Shown: positions 16,940 to 26,505, numbered from the stretch's first letter. The stretch is DNA of 64,000 nt from Bacteroidaceae bacterium (GCA_017429945.1 JAFRNY010000070.1:1-64000), one strand, 5' to 3'. Numbers and translations: made by a program. The notes: a model not told the origin generated them from the sequence alone.

Positions 16940-17671
16940 ATGAAAAAGACTATTTTATTAGCTGCAATCGCCACCTTGGCTTTTGCCAGCTGCGACAAAG
17001 AGAATGAGTTCCACCAGACTTACGTGGCCAATTCTTTTCAGATAGTTTACGCCGACCAGATTACCGACAGCGTGCAATACGTCACCACCGAGGTGCACAA
17101 CCTGAGGAGCAGCGAGGATTGGTGCGCGCCTATAACAATCTATCAAGAGTCTATCAACCAGCAGATCGCGGCCAATAAGGGAATCTATCAGCTTACGGCC
17201 TATCTCGACCTCAAGCTCAACACCACAGGCAAGCTGCGCAGTTCCTCCGTCACCATCGACGGCGGCAAATACAGCGCCAACACGCTCATCCTACAGCTCG
17301 GCAACCTCGAAGTGGCACGCCCACAGGTGGGCTTATCCTCAGAATTTGGCACAGATTCCGTCAGCACACTTTACATCAAGGACATCGCCTCCACCGACAG
17401 CATCATCTTCCACACCTACTACCCGTGGGAACTCTCCGTGCCCGAAGGCTCGTTCCTCACGCTCGAGCGGACCAGCGGTCCGGCCGGCAGAAACGTGGTG
17501 CGCTTCACCGCTGCCGCCAACATCGCTGAGGAGGCCCGCACAGAGAAGATCAGCCTCACGGCCATCTGCAATCCCAAGAAAGCAAGCACATCGCAGTCTG
17601 CTGGCGAAGACGTGCGCATCACCACCATCATCCCCGTTCAGCAGGCTAAATACGTACAGCCCACAGAATAA
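16940..17671 (+). CDS. BACON-like putative lipoprotein
   Basis: 243 residues with a lipoprotein signal (MKKTILLAAIATLAFASCDK). The mature protein appears to be two beta-sandwich domains. The second (about 125-240) has the pattern DSIIFHTYYPWELSVPE, then RTSGPAGRNVVRFTAAANI, resembling a BACON domain of Bacteroidetes carbohydrate-active or cell-surface proteins. The first is unassigned. It follows the LptD-like gene by 45 bp and precedes the GH51 enzyme by 57 bp, so the three may be co-transcribed. Function is not established; surface glycan binding is a guess from the domain type. Confidence 0.65.
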   Translation: MKKTILLAAIATLAFASCDKENEFHQTYVANSFQIVYADQITDSVQYVTTEVHNLRSSEDWCAPITIYQESINQQIAANKGIYQLTAYLDLKLNTTGKLRSSSVTIDGGKYSANTLILQLGNLEVARPQVGLSSEFGTDSVSTLYIKDIASTDSIIFHTYYPWELSVPEGSFLTLERTSGPAGRNVVRFTAAANIAEEARTEKISLTAICNPKKASTSQSAGEDVRITTIIPVQQAKYVQPTE

Positions 17672-17728
17672 GCCCGCGCCTCCGCTTATCACCTTTCATA
17701 CCGTAACCAACTAATTCTCATACTTCTT

Positions 17729-20206
17729 ATGACATCATTACGCACCCTCATTGCGGCCGCAGCAATCTTGTTAGCTACGGCAACAGCCCGTGCCAACCAG
17801 CCCGACTCTGTCTATCTCTTCGCCTACAACGCCGACCCGGGCTCAGGCCTCTCGCTCGCCTACTCTGCCGATGGGCACAGCTGGCAGAGCATAGCCAACG
17901 GAGCATCGTTCGTCAAGAGCGATTTCGCACAATGGGGAGCGAATAAGAAGATGTACACGCCCGAGCTGACGCGCGACGCGAACGGCCTGTGGCACCTCAC
18001 ATTCAGCGTCGGTGCCGCCACTCGCCAGTACGCTCACGCCACCTCCGTCGACCTCATCCACTGGCGCCCGCAGGACTACCCCATGGCCGAGAGCCTCGAG
18101 GCCCTGAAGCAGAAGTTCGCCGCGATAGAGCAGCGCCAGACCGAAGCCGTAGTCAATGGCCGCCGGCTGAAAGGCTCGGTCAACCGTGTAGCCTTCAGCC
18201 ACGTCGAAGCCCTTGAGAACGCCAAGGCCGCAGAGCGCGAGCGTAGCCGCCTTAATGCCGAGACGCTGGCCGACGACGCCACACGCTTTGCACGCCTCGC
18301 CCAGACTTCCGTCAACGCAGACATCGCCATCGATGCCAACAGCGCCAAAGCCATCTCCGACAAGCTCATCGGCATCTTCTTCGAGGACATCAACTACAGC
18401 GCCGACGGCGGTCTCTATGCCGAGCTGCTGCAGAATCGCGACTTCGAATACAGCGCCGCCGACCACGGTCGCGAGCGCAACTGGAACGCCACCCACTCGT
18501 GGACGCTCGAAGGCCAGGGCGCCCGCTTCACCATCGCCACCGAACAGCCTCTCAACGCCGTGCAGCAGCACTACGCCCGCCTCGATGTAGAAGTGCCCGG
18601 CGCAGCCCTCGTCAACAGCGGCTTCGATGGCATCGTGGTCCGCCGCGGCGAGCGCTACGACTTCAGCCTCTTCGCACGCCAGCTCACGGGCAAGGCCGCA
18701 CGCCTTAAAGTGCAGCTGCTCGATGGCGAGCGCCTAATTGGTGAGACTACTGTGGCCGCTCCTTCTGCGTCATGGAAAAAAGCCTCTGCCACAATCGTTG
18801 CCAAGGCCGACGCCAAGTCAGCACGCCTCGCTATCGTTCCGACCGCTGCCGGCAGCTTAGCCCTCGACTTCATAAGCCTCTTCCCGCAGAAGACCTTCAA
18901 AGGTCGCAAGAATGGCATGCGCGCCGACCTCGCACAGACGCTGGCCGACCTACACCCCCGCTTCATGCGATTCCCCGGCGGCTGCCTCGTCCACGGCGAC
19001 GGCCTCAGCAATATGTATCACTGGAAAGAGACCATCGGCCCCCTGCATGAGCGCAAACCGCAGCGCAACCTCTGGGGCTACCACCAGACACGCGGCCTCG
19101 GCTACTACGAATTCTTCCAGCTCTGCGAAGACCTCGGCGCCGAACCGCTGCCTGTAGTAGCTGCTGCCGTGCCCTGCCAGAACAGCGCCATAGACCCCGT
19201 GCTCGGCGGCGGACAGCAAAACGGTATTCCCTTTGGGCCCGCTTTTGAGCAGTACAAACAAGACATACTCGACCTCATCGAATGGGCCAATGGCGACCCC
19301 AAGACCAGCAAGTGGGCCCGCCTCCGTGCCGAGGCCGGTCACCCCAAGCCCTTCAATCTCAAATACCTTGGCATAGGCAACGAGGACATCATCTCCGATA
19401 CCTTTGCCGTGCGCTACGTCGAACTCATCGAAGCCGTCAAGGCCAAGCACCCCGAGATCACAGTCTGCGGCACCGTAGGCCCCTTCTTCGAGGGCAGCGA
19501 CTACGAGCGCGGCTGGCAGCTCGCCAAGGAGCACGACATCGACATGGTAGACGAGCACTACTACGTAGCCCCAGGCTGGTATATCAACAACCAGGACTAC
19601 TACGACCAGTACGACCGCACAGCCTCTAAGGTCTATCTCGGCGAATACGCCAGCCACGGGCCGGGGCGCAAGTCAACCATAGAGACAGCGCTCACCTGTG
19701 CCATGCACATTTGCTCGCTCGAGCGCAATGGCGACGTCGTGGCCATGAGCTCCTACGCCCCGCTGCTGGCCAAGCACGGCCACACGCAGTGGAACCCCGA
19801 CCTCATCTATTTCGACAACGAGCGCGTCTTCCCCACTGTCGACTACCAAGTGCAGCGCATGTGCGGCCAGTCGCAGGGCAACACCTACCTGCCCACAGCC
19901 GCCACCGTCAGCCTCGGCGATGATAAGCGCCGAGCCGACGATGCCACCGCGCAGCGCATTGCCGTAAGCACCGTGCGCGACAGCGCCAGCGGCCGCACCT
20001 ACGTGAAAATCGTAAACCTGCTCCCGACAACCGTCAATGCCACCCTCGACGCCCAAGGCATTGAGCTCCCGCCTACGGCCAACCTCTGCCAGCTCAGCGG
20101 CACCTGGAACGCCACCGATGCCAAGCCAACAGTCTCTAAATCAGTTGATCTGAGCACGCGCAAACTTGCCCTGCCCCCTTACTCCTTCACTGTCATTGAA
20201 TACTAA
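17729..20206 (+). CDS. Secreted GH51 alpha-L-arabinofuranosidase with N-terminal GH43-like segment
   Basis: 825 residues with a signal peptide (cleaved near TARAN). Residues 25 to about 120 (VYLFAYNADPGSGLSLAYS, KKMYTPELTRDANGLWHLTFSV) look like part of a GH43-type beta-propeller, too short for a full five blades. A helical linker follows (120-200). A CBM4-like beta-sandwich (about 235-375) precedes the GH51 (beta/alpha)8 barrel (about 380-680). The acid/base glutamate is Glu552 in GIGNED and the nucleophile is Glu639 in YLGEYAS. The C-terminal beta domain ends LPPYSFTVIEY. It should release arabinose from arabinan or arabinoxylan. No sus genes are adjacent. Confidence 0.9.
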   Translation: MTSLRTLIAAAAILLATATARANQPDSVYLFAYNADPGSGLSLAYSADGHSWQSIANGASFVKSDFAQWGANKKMYTPELTRDANGLWHLTFSVGAATRQYAHATSVDLIHWRPQDYPMAESLEALKQKFAAIEQRQTEAVVNGRRLKGSVNRVAFSHVEALENAKAAERERSRLNAETLADDATRFARLAQTSVNADIAIDANSAKAISDKLIGIFFEDINYSADGGLYAELLQNRDFEYSAADHGRERNWNATHSWTLEGQGARFTIATEQPLNAVQQHYARLDVEVPGAALVNSGFDGIVVRRGERYDFSLFARQLTGKAARLKVQLLDGERLIGETTVAAPSASWKKASATIVAKADAKSARLAIVPTAAGSLALDFISLFPQKTFKGRKNGMRADLAQTLADLHPRFMRFPGGCLVHGDGLSNMYHWKETIGPLHERKPQRNLWGYHQTRGLGYYEFFQLCEDLGAEPLPVVAAAVPCQNSAIDPVLGGGQQNGIPFGPAFEQYKQDILDLIEWANGDPKTSKWARLRAEAGHPKPFNLKYLGIGNEDIISDTFAVRYVELIEAVKAKHPEITVCGTVGPFFEGSDYERGWQLAKEHDIDMVDEHYYVAPGWYINNQDYYDQYDRTASKVYLGEYASHGPGRKSTIETALTCAMHICSLERNGDVVAMSSYAPLLAKHGHTQWNPDLIYFDNERVFPTVDYQVQRMCGQSQGNTYLPTAATVSLGDDKRRADDATAQRIAVSTVRDSASGRTYVKIVNLLPTTVNATLDAQGIELPPTANLCQLSGTWNATDAKPTVSKSVDLSTRKLALPPYSFTVIEY

Positions 20207-20234
20207 ATAATCGATAGCGCCGATGCGACCGGTT

Positions 20235-20350
20235 GCATAAGCCAATTCAACCGGTTGCATAAGCCAATTCAACCGGTCGCATAAGCCAATTCGATAGGCC
20301 GCATAAGCCAATTCGATAGGCCGCATAAGCCGATTCGATAGGCCGCATAT
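20235..20350. repeat. 22-bp tandem repeat (GCATAAGCC...), five units
   Basis: Units start at 20235, 20257, 20279, 20301 and 20323, plus a partial at 20345: GCATAAGCC followed by AATTC and either AACCGGTT or GATAGGCC. The same word occurs in the opposite orientation at 44.5 kb, where it forms a long palindrome. Confidence 0.92.
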
Positions 20351-20364
20351 TTCTCAACCCTCTG

Positions 20365-21735
20365 ATGTCATTCTGTAGGCCTCTTCTAATCCAACGAACA
20401 TTATGTGCCATCGCATGCCTCTGCACCATGACACTTTCGGCTGCGGCCCAAAGCCCAGCCGCCGCTTCGGCACGCGACCACATCGGCTTTCAGCTGTCGG
20501 GTAGTCTGGCGCGCCTTATTCCTCAGAACGAATACACCAGCTCGCTCGTACACTCCTACTCGTGCAACTATCAGGACGCGCGCTTCCTTTGGCACACCCT
20601 GCCGGCCGACGGCAACATTTACGACCGAGCCTACCACTACCCCACTCTGCAAGCCGGCATCCTCCACGCCGACTTCTCCGACATTCGCCTCAACCGTTTT
20701 GCTCCTGACTACGACTCGAAGCTCGGCCACGCCATAGCCCTCTACGGAGGCATACAGATAGATTTCCTCCGCCGCGGCCGTTGGTCGCTGGGCTGCGACC
20801 TGCAGAACGGCGTGGCTTTCTTCACCCGGCACTACGATTTCAACACCAACCGCGACGACGAGATCATTGGCTCCGTGGCCGCAATCTACGTTGGAGCATC
20901 GCTGCAGACCCGCGTGCGCGTGGCGCCACAATGGAGCTTAGGACTCTCTGCTGACTTCCGACACTGCAGCAACGGACATATCACTCGCCCCAACCTCGGG
21001 ACGAACACCCTCAGCGCATCCCTGTCTGCAAGCTACGACCTCGAGCCACAACCGACAGACTACCGGCAGGCCTCTGCCAGCGCCAAGCAACCCTCTGCCT
21101 CCGATAGCCGTGCAAAGGCCTCCAATACCCCCGCTGATGCTGAGAATCCCCCCACTAACGCGGAGTTTACCGTTCCCTCGGCTTCTCCCGAGGGTCCCAC
21201 AGCCCCCCTCGCGCCCTCCGCTTCGCCCGCTTTCCGTCCCCGTTTCTACGTCGACCTCAGCGCCGGAGTATCGCTGAAATCGCTGCTCGAAGCCTTCATG
21301 GCCGACCCGTCGACAAAGGTCAAGACCTATGGCGTTTTCACCGCCGTGGCTGCGCCCATGGTCCGCTACCACCGCATGCACGCCAGCGGCCTCCAGTTCG
21401 ATTTCATGTATGCCAACTATGTCGATGAGATTCGCACTCTCGACATCGCAAAAGGCCACGAGGGCGAATACCGCTATTCACCCTTCATCATGGGACTGGC
21501 CTTGCGCCACGAGTTCTTCTACCGCCACTTCTCGATCTTCGCAGCCGCAGGCATTTATCTGCGCCACCGCACGGGCCACTACAGCGCCACCGAGGAGAGC
21601 CGCCTATATCAGGCCATCGGTCTGCGCTACAGTTTCCCGTTCACGGACGACCGTCTGTTCGTGGGCTACAACGTTAAAGCCCACCATCTTAGCAAGGCTG
21701 ACTGCATGCAATTTATGGTGGGCTGGAGGTTGTGA
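20365..21735 (+). CDS. PagL-like lipid A deacylase / acyloxyacyl hydrolase
   Basis: 456 residues with a signal peptide (ending SAAAQS). The N-terminal barrel region (30-230) ends with FRHCSNGHITRPNLGTNTLS, which matches the PagL His-x-Ser-Asn catalytic signature; PagL removes a 3-O acyl chain from lipid A in the outer membrane. A Pro/Ala/Ser-rich linker (about 235-290) is followed by a second membrane-barrel-like half (GVFTAVAAPMVRYHRM to MQFMVGWRL). Bacteroidetes homologues are similarly long, but the linker looks expanded. The gene starts right after the 22-bp repeat array. Confidence 0.75.
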   Translation: MSFCRPLLIQRTLCAIACLCTMTLSAAAQSPAAASARDHIGFQLSGSLARLIPQNEYTSSLVHSYSCNYQDARFLWHTLPADGNIYDRAYHYPTLQAGILHADFSDIRLNRFAPDYDSKLGHAIALYGGIQIDFLRRGRWSLGCDLQNGVAFFTRHYDFNTNRDDEIIGSVAAIYVGASLQTRVRVAPQWSLGLSADFRHCSNGHITRPNLGTNTLSASLSASYDLEPQPTDYRQASASAKQPSASDSRAKASNTPADAENPPTNAEFTVPSASPEGPTAPLAPSASPAFRPRFYVDLSAGVSLKSLLEAFMADPSTKVKTYGVFTAVAAPMVRYHRMHASGLQFDFMYANYVDEIRTLDIAKGHEGEYRYSPFIMGLALRHEFFYRHFSIFAAAGIYLRHRTGHYSATEESRLYQAIGLRYSFPFTDDRLFVGYNVKAHHLSKADCMQFMVGWRL

Positions 21736-21769
21736 CGCAAGCGGACGTTATTCGTTATATCGTTTGCCG

Positions 21770-22306
21770 TTATGTAGTTATTTCTACGAACTCTTCGATG
21801 TGCTTGTCAATATATACGGCTATCATCGAAGTAATAGCCTCTTCATCCTCGACGAAAGCATCGTCGAGCTCATCAAACTCAGGGTGAAGCTCAAACGACG
21901 CCATAAACTCCTCGTCGGTCATCTCCTGCGTGAGCTCGTCGCCGTAGCGTTCAAAGAGCTTTCGTCCTTTGTAAACCAGCTTCGAGAAATCGTGGAGCAC
22001 GCTCGTGCCCTCAGCGGCCTCAACATCCTCGCCCCAAAGGCGCATGGCCTTGGCAAAGGGGTTGAGGAAGATGAACGGCCCGAGTCCGTTGTGGATAAGT
22101 TGGACGAAACCACCGTCGAGCACTTCTTCGCGAAACAGGTGATAGCCGAGCAACGTGATTTGGTCGGCCGAGAGTTGGGGCATAGTCTGAGCCGTGAGCT
22201 CGCCGCCTATGGCTTCGAGCGTCTTGCTCACTACGAGTTCAAACAGCGCATCGAAGCCCTTGGCTGCAGCGGCGCGGAGGTCAGAGTCAGAGATTTTGGG
22301 GAGCAT
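21770..22306 (-). CDS. DMP19-like DUF4375 protein
   Basis: 178 residues. The all-helical DUF4375 pattern is visible: LSADQITLLGYHLFREEVLDGGFVQLIHNG, then IFLNPFAKAMRLWG, and the acidic EMTDEEF and HPEFDELDDAFVEDEE. The family includes Neisseria DMP19, a DNA-mimic protein; whether that role holds here is unknown. The very acidic C-terminal half fits a nucleic-acid mimic or a partner-binding surface. It lies downstream of smpB on the same strand with 70 bp between and may be last in the TPR, ribH, smpB operon. Confidence 0.75.
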   Translation of the reverse strand: MLPKISDSDLRAAAAKGFDALFELVVSKTLEAIGGELTAQTMPQLSADQITLLGYHLFREEVLDGGFVQLIHNGLGPFIFLNPFAKAMRLWGEDVEAAEGTSVLHDFSKLVYKGRKLFERYGDELTQEMTDEEFMASFELHPEFDELDDAFVEDEEAITSMIAVYIDKHIEEFVEITT

Positions 22307-22376
22307 ACATCTTGGGGGTTACTGGTTGTTTGTTTGTGGAAGTTAACTTCTTTAACTTCAGAGTATTCTCCTTGTC

Positions 22377-22844
22377 TTAGAAATTATGCTTGAAGTGGCG
22401 GTCGATGTCGCGGCGGTCCTCTTTTTCCTTGAGTGTCTCGCGCTTGTCGTAGCCGTGCTTGCCTCGAGCAATATGGATGTCGAGCTTTGCGCGACCGTTC
22501 TCGTCGATGAACAGCAGCGTCGGCACGATGGTCACGCCCGGACTCTTCGTGGCGTTCTGCAGCTTGTTGATCTCGCGCCGGTTGAGCAGCAACTTGCGGT
22601 CGCGCCGCGCGGCGTGGTTATTGTACGTGCCGTAGAAGTATTGGGCGATGTTCATATTCTTCACCCACACCTCGCCGCCGATGACCAGGCAATAAGTGTC
22701 TACGAGGCTGGCTTTGCCCAGACGTATGCTTTTGATCTCGGTGCCCGTGAGCACGAGCCCGGCCGTGAACTTGTCGAGCAGGAAGTAGTCGAACTCAGCC
22801 TTGCGGTTCTTTATGTTTATCGTCTTTTGTTTTTCCTTTGCCAT
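22377..22844 (-). CDS. smpB: SsrA-binding protein
   Basis: 155 residues from the ATG at 22844 ([20 protein letters not shown]). An upstream extension to 22943 crosses a hairpin and lacks family similarity, so it is rejected. SmpB binds tmRNA and brings it to stalled ribosomes in trans-translation. The OB-fold motifs are present: [49 protein letters not shown], and the C-terminal tail [21 protein letters not shown]. Confidence 0.96.
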   Translation of the reverse strand: MAKEKQKTINIKNRKAEFDYFLLDKFTAGLVLTGTEIKSIRLGKASLVDTYCLVIGGEVWVKNMNIAQYFYGTYNNHAARRDRKLLLNRREINKLQNATKSPGVTIVPTLLFIDENGRAKLDIHIARGKHGYDKRETLKEKEDRRDIDRHFKHNF

Positions 22845-22861
22845 TGCCTTACTGTTTAGCA

Positions 22862-22897
22862 AGAAGCCCAGCCCTTGCGGACCGGGCTTCTTTTGTG
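22862..22897. terminator. Hairpin between ribH and smpB
   Basis: AGAAGCCC pairs with GGGCTTCT across a 14-base loop, with TTTT on the plus side. It could be a weak or leaky terminator of ribH or a processing site, since smpB lies just downstream. Confidence 0.5.
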
Positions 22898-22946
22898 TTG
22901 TTAAGCCGTAAGCTGTGCTGCACTGCCGAAAGGTGGTTGGCAATGC

Positions 22947-23432
22947 TCAGTGCCGGGCGTAGTCAATCATCTTTATCGCCGTGACGGCGCATTCCGTGCC
23001 CTTGTTGCCAAGGATGCCGCCAGTGCGCGCCTCGGCCTGCTCCATATTGTTGCAGGTGAGCAAACCATAGACGACGGGCACCTTGCCTTCGACGTTCAGC
23101 TCCGTAAGACCCTGCGTGGTGCCTTGGCAGATATAGTCGAAGTGGGGGGTATCGCCGCGGATGACGCATCCGATGGCTATTACAGCATCGACCTGTGCAT
23201 TGTCGATCATCCATTTGGCGCCATAGACCAGCTCGAAACTGCCGGGGACGTGCTTGACAAGAATATTGTCGGCAGTGGCGCCATGAGTCTTCAGAGTCTC
23301 GATGGCAGCATCGGCCATGCTGTAGGTGAAGCGGTCGTTCCAGTCGGCAACGACGATGCCGAATCGCATGTCGTGTGCCGAAGGCACCGTGGAGGCGTCG
23401 TAGTCAGAGAGATGATGATAGGCTGTAGCCAT
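22947..23432 (-). CDS. ribH: 6,7-dimethyl-8-ribityllumazine synthase
   Basis: 161 residues, normal length. It condenses 5-amino-6-ribitylaminouracil with 3,4-dihydroxybutanone phosphate, the penultimate step of riboflavin synthesis, as a cytoplasmic icosahedral or pentameric assembly. Motifs: [26 protein letters not shown] (substrate loop 61-75), [16 protein letters not shown] with catalytic His97, and [14 protein letters not shown]. It sits 19 bp downstream of the TPR membrane protein gene, an arrangement seen in many Bacteroidales. Confidence 0.96.
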   Translation of the reverse strand: MATAYHHLSDYDASTVPSAHDMRFGIVVADWNDRFTYSMADAAIETLKTHGATADNILVKHVPGSFELVYGAKWMIDNAQVDAVIAIGCVIRGDTPHFDYICQGTTQGLTELNVEGKVPVVYGLLTCNNMEQAEARTGGILGNKGTECAVTAIKMIDYARH

Positions 23433-23451
23433 TCGTGTAGGCTTAGGATTG

Positions 23452-24135
23452 TTACTTTGTTACGCGCTCAATGTACTTGTCAATCTCCTGCTGCTGAACA
23501 GCCATCGAGTTGACATAGTCGCGCTTCACCTGCTGGTAGAGTTCGAGAGCCTTGTCGGCCTTGCCCTGAGCTTCGAGCAGTTCGCCGGCCTGGATGAGGT
23601 AGGTGGGCGAGAGGCTACCGTTGTCGGCGGCCTTGGCGGCCTTGATGAGCGTGGCTATGGCCTTCTCGTTGTCGCCCAGGTTAGCGTATACATTGCCCAG
23701 AGCGCCGATGGCAGCAGGCGTGATGATGGCGTCGTCCTGGCCGCTGAAAGCCTCCAGATACTTCTTGGCCTCTTCCCATTTCTCAGTCTGAGCGTAGGCC
23801 AGACCAGCATAGAGCTTGGCCAGGTTGCCGGCTTTGGTGCTCGAGTACTCGTCGGCCACCTTGAGCAGACCGATGCAGCCCTGACCGTCGCCGTTGAGAG
23901 CCTTGTCGTAGTTGTCGGCGTCAAAGTAGGTCTGGCACTTAGCCAGAGCATCGTTGGCCTTGGCGATACGCGGGTTGCGGATGAGCTGCACGTAGCCGAT
24001 GATGGCTGCGGCGATCACTACGATAGCGCAGATAGCGATGAGGATTTCTCTCTTGTACTTGTCGAAGAAAGCTTCGGTCTTTGTCACGACCTCGATGTTC
24101 TCGGGGGCGGCGTTCTTGTTTTGATTCTTTGCCAT
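23452..24135 (-). CDS. TPR membrane protein (YfgM-like)
   Basis: 227 residues. A cytoplasmic N-terminus of about 30 residues is followed by one transmembrane segment (about 34-53, [22 protein letters not shown]) and then at least four tetratricopeptide repeats in the periplasm ([95 protein letters not shown]). The layout resembles YfgM, a SecYEG-associated periplasmic chaperone helper; the function here is inference. First gene of a probable operon with ribH and smpB, divergent from recF. Confidence 0.85.
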   Translation of the reverse strand: MAKNQNKNAAPENIEVVTKTEAFFDKYKREILIAICAIVVIAAAIIGYVQLIRNPRIAKANDALAKCQTYFDADNYDKALNGDGQGCIGLLKVADEYSSTKAGNLAKLYAGLAYAQTEKWEEAKKYLEAFSGQDDAIITPAAIGALGNVYANLGDNEKAIATLIKAAKAADNGSLSPTYLIQAGELLEAQGKADKALELYQQVKRDYVNSMAVQQQEIDKYIERVTK

Positions 24136-24362
24136 TGTTCTTTTTATTGTTTTTTAGTTTCTTAATTCTGTATCGGGGGCCATGTGCAGATATATGATTT
24201 AATGTACGCGCGGGCGCGCAGCCGTGCACAAAGCGGTGCAAAATTAGTAAAAAACTTTTTCCTGCTAAACTTTTCGCCCTAATATTTCATCTTTTTTGAA
24301 GATAATAGCCCAAAAAGACTTTTTACTTTGGCAAAATGAGCCTGCGATAGCGCTTTTTTCAC

Positions 24363-24370
24363 TAACTTTG
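24363..24370 (+). promoter_or_regulatory. Promoter (-7 box) of recF
   Basis: TAACTTTG, about 54 bp before the GTG start. No clear TTTG box lies at the expected distance. Confidence 0.5.
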
Positions 24371-24423
24371 CATAGAATATTCAACGCGCAGGCGACGCCC
24401 TTCGCCCATAAAGACACCCCGAC

Positions 24424-25569
24424 GTGCAACTCAATCAGCTGTCCATAGTCAACTATAAGAACATACGCCAGGCAGAGCTCACGCTCTCGCCAGGGCTCAA
24501 CTGTTTCATTGGACAGAACGGCGAGGGCAAGACGAATCTGCTCGACGCCGTGTTCTTCCTCGCCCTGTGCAAGAGCTCCACGACGGCGTCGGACAGCCTC
24601 TGCATCACCCACGACCAGGACATCTGCATGCTACAGGGTTCCTTCGTACGCGAGAATGGCGACAGCGAAGTCATTCAGATGGGGCTGCGCCGAGGCAGCA
24701 AGAAGACCGTTCAGCGCAACAAGAAAGCCTACAAGCGACTGGCCGAGCACATAGGACTCGTGCCGCTTGTGATGGTGTCGCCGCTCGACTCGCTGCTCAT
24801 CATTGGAGGCAGCGAGGAACGGCGCCGCTTCATGGACATCGTAATCTCGCAGACCGACCACCGCTACATGGACGCTCTCATGAGCTACAACAAAGCCCTG
24901 CAGCAGCGCAACGCACTGCTCAAGCAGGAGGAACCGCCGGCCGACGAGACTCTCCTCGTACTGTGGGAAGAGGAGATGGCACGCCACGGACAGATTGTCT
25001 ACGAGGCTCGTGAGCGATTCATCGAGGCTTTCGTGCCAGTGTTTCAGGAGGTTTATTCCACTATCAGTCAGGACAAGGAGCGCGTAGAACTGGCTTATAT
25101 CTCGCACGCCCAACGGGGCCCTCTGCTCGATGTCATTCAGCGCGACCGCGCCAAGGACCTTGCCGTGGGCTACTCGCTCCATGGCATACATCGCGACGAC
25201 CTTGAGATGTCGCTCGGCGGCTTCGCAATCAGGCGCGAAGGGTCGCAGGGCCAGAACAAGACGTTCCTCATTGCGCTGAAGCTGGCACAGTTTGATTTCC
25301 TGCGACGTGCAGGTTCGCACACTACCCCACTCCTGTTGCTCGACGATATCTTCGACAAGCTCGATGCCAGCCGTGTAGAACAGATTGTGCGACTCGTAGG
25401 CAGCGACCGTTTCGGGCAGATATTCATAACCGACACCAACCGCGACCACCTCGACCAGATTCTCTCGCGCACCGGAGGTCACTACCGCATTTTCAGCGTG
25501 GAGAACGGCAACATAACAGAGACGCAAGCTCACGACGGCGATCAAGAGTTCGCCGAGGCACAATTATGA
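24424..25569 (+). CDS. recF: DNA replication and repair protein RecF
   Basis: 381 residues from a GTG start (MQLNQLSIVNYKNIRQAELTL). It is an SMC-like ABC ATPase that helps load RecA at single-strand gaps. Walker A is GQNGEGKT (30-37), the signature-like segment is EGSQGQNKTFLIALKLAQ, and Walker B is LLLLDDIFDKLD with Asp307/Asp308; the D-loop follows. The family SPLDS-type motif (VSPLDSLLIIGGSEERRRFMDI) is present. It overlaps the DUF721 gene by 4 bp, a pairing conserved in Bacteroidales. Confidence 0.95.
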   Translation: MQLNQLSIVNYKNIRQAELTLSPGLNCFIGQNGEGKTNLLDAVFFLALCKSSTTASDSLCITHDQDICMLQGSFVRENGDSEVIQMGLRRGSKKTVQRNKKAYKRLAEHIGLVPLVMVSPLDSLLIIGGSEERRRFMDIVISQTDHRYMDALMSYNKALQQRNALLKQEEPPADETLLVLWEEEMARHGQIVYEARERFIEAFVPVFQEVYSTISQDKERVELAYISHAQRGPLLDVIQRDRAKDLAVGYSLHGIHRDDLEMSLGGFAIRREGSQGQNKTFLIALKLAQFDFLRRAGSHTTPLLLLDDIFDKLDASRVEQIVRLVGSDRFGQIFITDTNRDHLDQILSRTGGHYRIFSVENGNITETQAHDGDQEFAEAQL

Positions 25570-25856
25570 GACGACAGCAAGCCGAACAACTCGGAGCCAT
25601 ACTCAACCAGTTTCTGCGCGAGGAAGGCTTGGAGACGCCCTACAACGAATGGCGCCTCATTCAGGCGTGGCCCGAAGTGATGGGACAAGGCATCGCACGC
25701 TACACCCTGAGCACAGAGATCCACAACCGCACGCTGTTCGTGCGACTCTCATCATCTGTTGTACGGCACGAACTGATGTCTGGCCGCAAAGCCCTGGTAC
25801 ACAGGCTCAACAACTACATAGGAGCCCAAGTCATCGACAATATTGTGTTTCGATGA
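25566..25856 (+). CDS. DUF721 family protein
   Basis: 96 residues with the DUF721 (DciA-like) pattern: LGAILNQFLREEGL, W-x-x-AWPEVMGQGIARYT, then LFVRLSSSVVRHELMSGRKALVHRLNNYIGAQVIDNIVFR. The family shares its fold with DciA, the helicase-operator protein of bacteria that lack DnaC. Coupling to recF (4-bp overlap) fits a role at DNA replication or repair; which of these applies is not known from sequence. Confidence 0.88.
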   Translation: MRRQQAEQLGAILNQFLREEGLETPYNEWRLIQAWPEVMGQGIARYTLSTEIHNRTLFVRLSSSVVRHELMSGRKALVHRLNNYIGAQVIDNIVFR

Positions 25857-26052
25857 ACCTACAGGTCGAATGACAAGTCATATCAATCGGCCCGTTTTTA
25901 GCCTTCAACCATCTCGTCTGAAACCCTTTAGGGTTCAGTGCATGACCTTTAAGGCGTCTGGCAAAAGCCTTTGAGGGTTCACCCCTGGTACCTTGGCCGC
26001 GTTTTCAGCAAATCTTCCACATCTGAGGCATAAGGCTAGTGGAAGCACACGC
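25857..26052. other. Intergenic region with two hairpins
   Basis: A palindrome CTGAA-ACCCTTTAGGGT-TCAG near 25919-25939 and an inverted pair CTTCCAC (about 26009) with GTGGAAG (about 26040) lie between the convergent DUF721 and cupin genes. No T-run follows either, so the terminator call is weak. Confidence 0.4.
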
Positions 26053-26454
26053 TCAGGCCTTCAGCACATCGTCGTCGGAGCGTGGCACAAAAGGCCCGTC
26101 CTTGGCTTCGAATATTACCGTGGGCTCGAGCACCTCCACTGTATGCCAGGCGCCTGCCGGGATGCTCAAGGCCTGAGTGCCTCCATCGTGCGCCAGATGC
26201 ACGCGCGAAGTCTCGCGGCCGCTGTCATCGAAAAAGATTTCATCCATTCGGCCACGCAGGATAACGACTGTCTCCGTCGTCTCGCGATGGCGATGAATAG
26301 GCAGCTCTGTGCCGGGGATGAGAGCGTTGAGCATGCGCTGCGACTGGTCGGCCTCGGTCGTGCGCAGGTCGAAGGCCTGCCGCAGACGCGGATTCTCGCG
26401 CGCGTTATTAATTAATGTGTCAATGAACTTGTCGTCGATAATAATTTGTGGCAT
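26053..26454 (-). CDS. WbuC-family cupin metalloprotein
   Basis: 133 residues. The cupin signature is ALIPGTELPIHRHRETTETVVILRGRMDEIFFDD, with His54, His56 and Glu61 as probable metal ligands, and a second motif is IPAGAWHTVEVLEPTVIFEAKDGPF. WbuC-like proteins are often encoded in O-antigen or polysaccharide gene clusters, but this one sits between recF/DUF721 and an ABC-F gene, away from such a cluster. The reaction is unknown. Confidence 0.8.
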   Translation of the reverse strand: MPQIIIDDKFIDTLINNARENPRLRQAFDLRTTEADQSQRMLNALIPGTELPIHRHRETTETVVILRGRMDEIFFDDSGRETSRVHLAHDGGTQALSIPAGAWHTVEVLEPTVIFEAKDGPFVPRSDDDVLKA

Positions 26455-26505
26455 ATAACTGATGCGTAGGTTTAATAATTCATGTTGTGACCGAACGCGG
26501 CCGCT

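Noticed and set aside
20235..20350. Possible CRISPR array in the 22-bp repeats
   Set aside because: The units are directly joined with no unique spacers, and no cas gene is present.
22845..22943. Longer N-terminus for SmpB
   Set aside because: It crosses the hairpin at 22862-22897 and has no family similarity; the start MAKEKQK at 22844 is normal.
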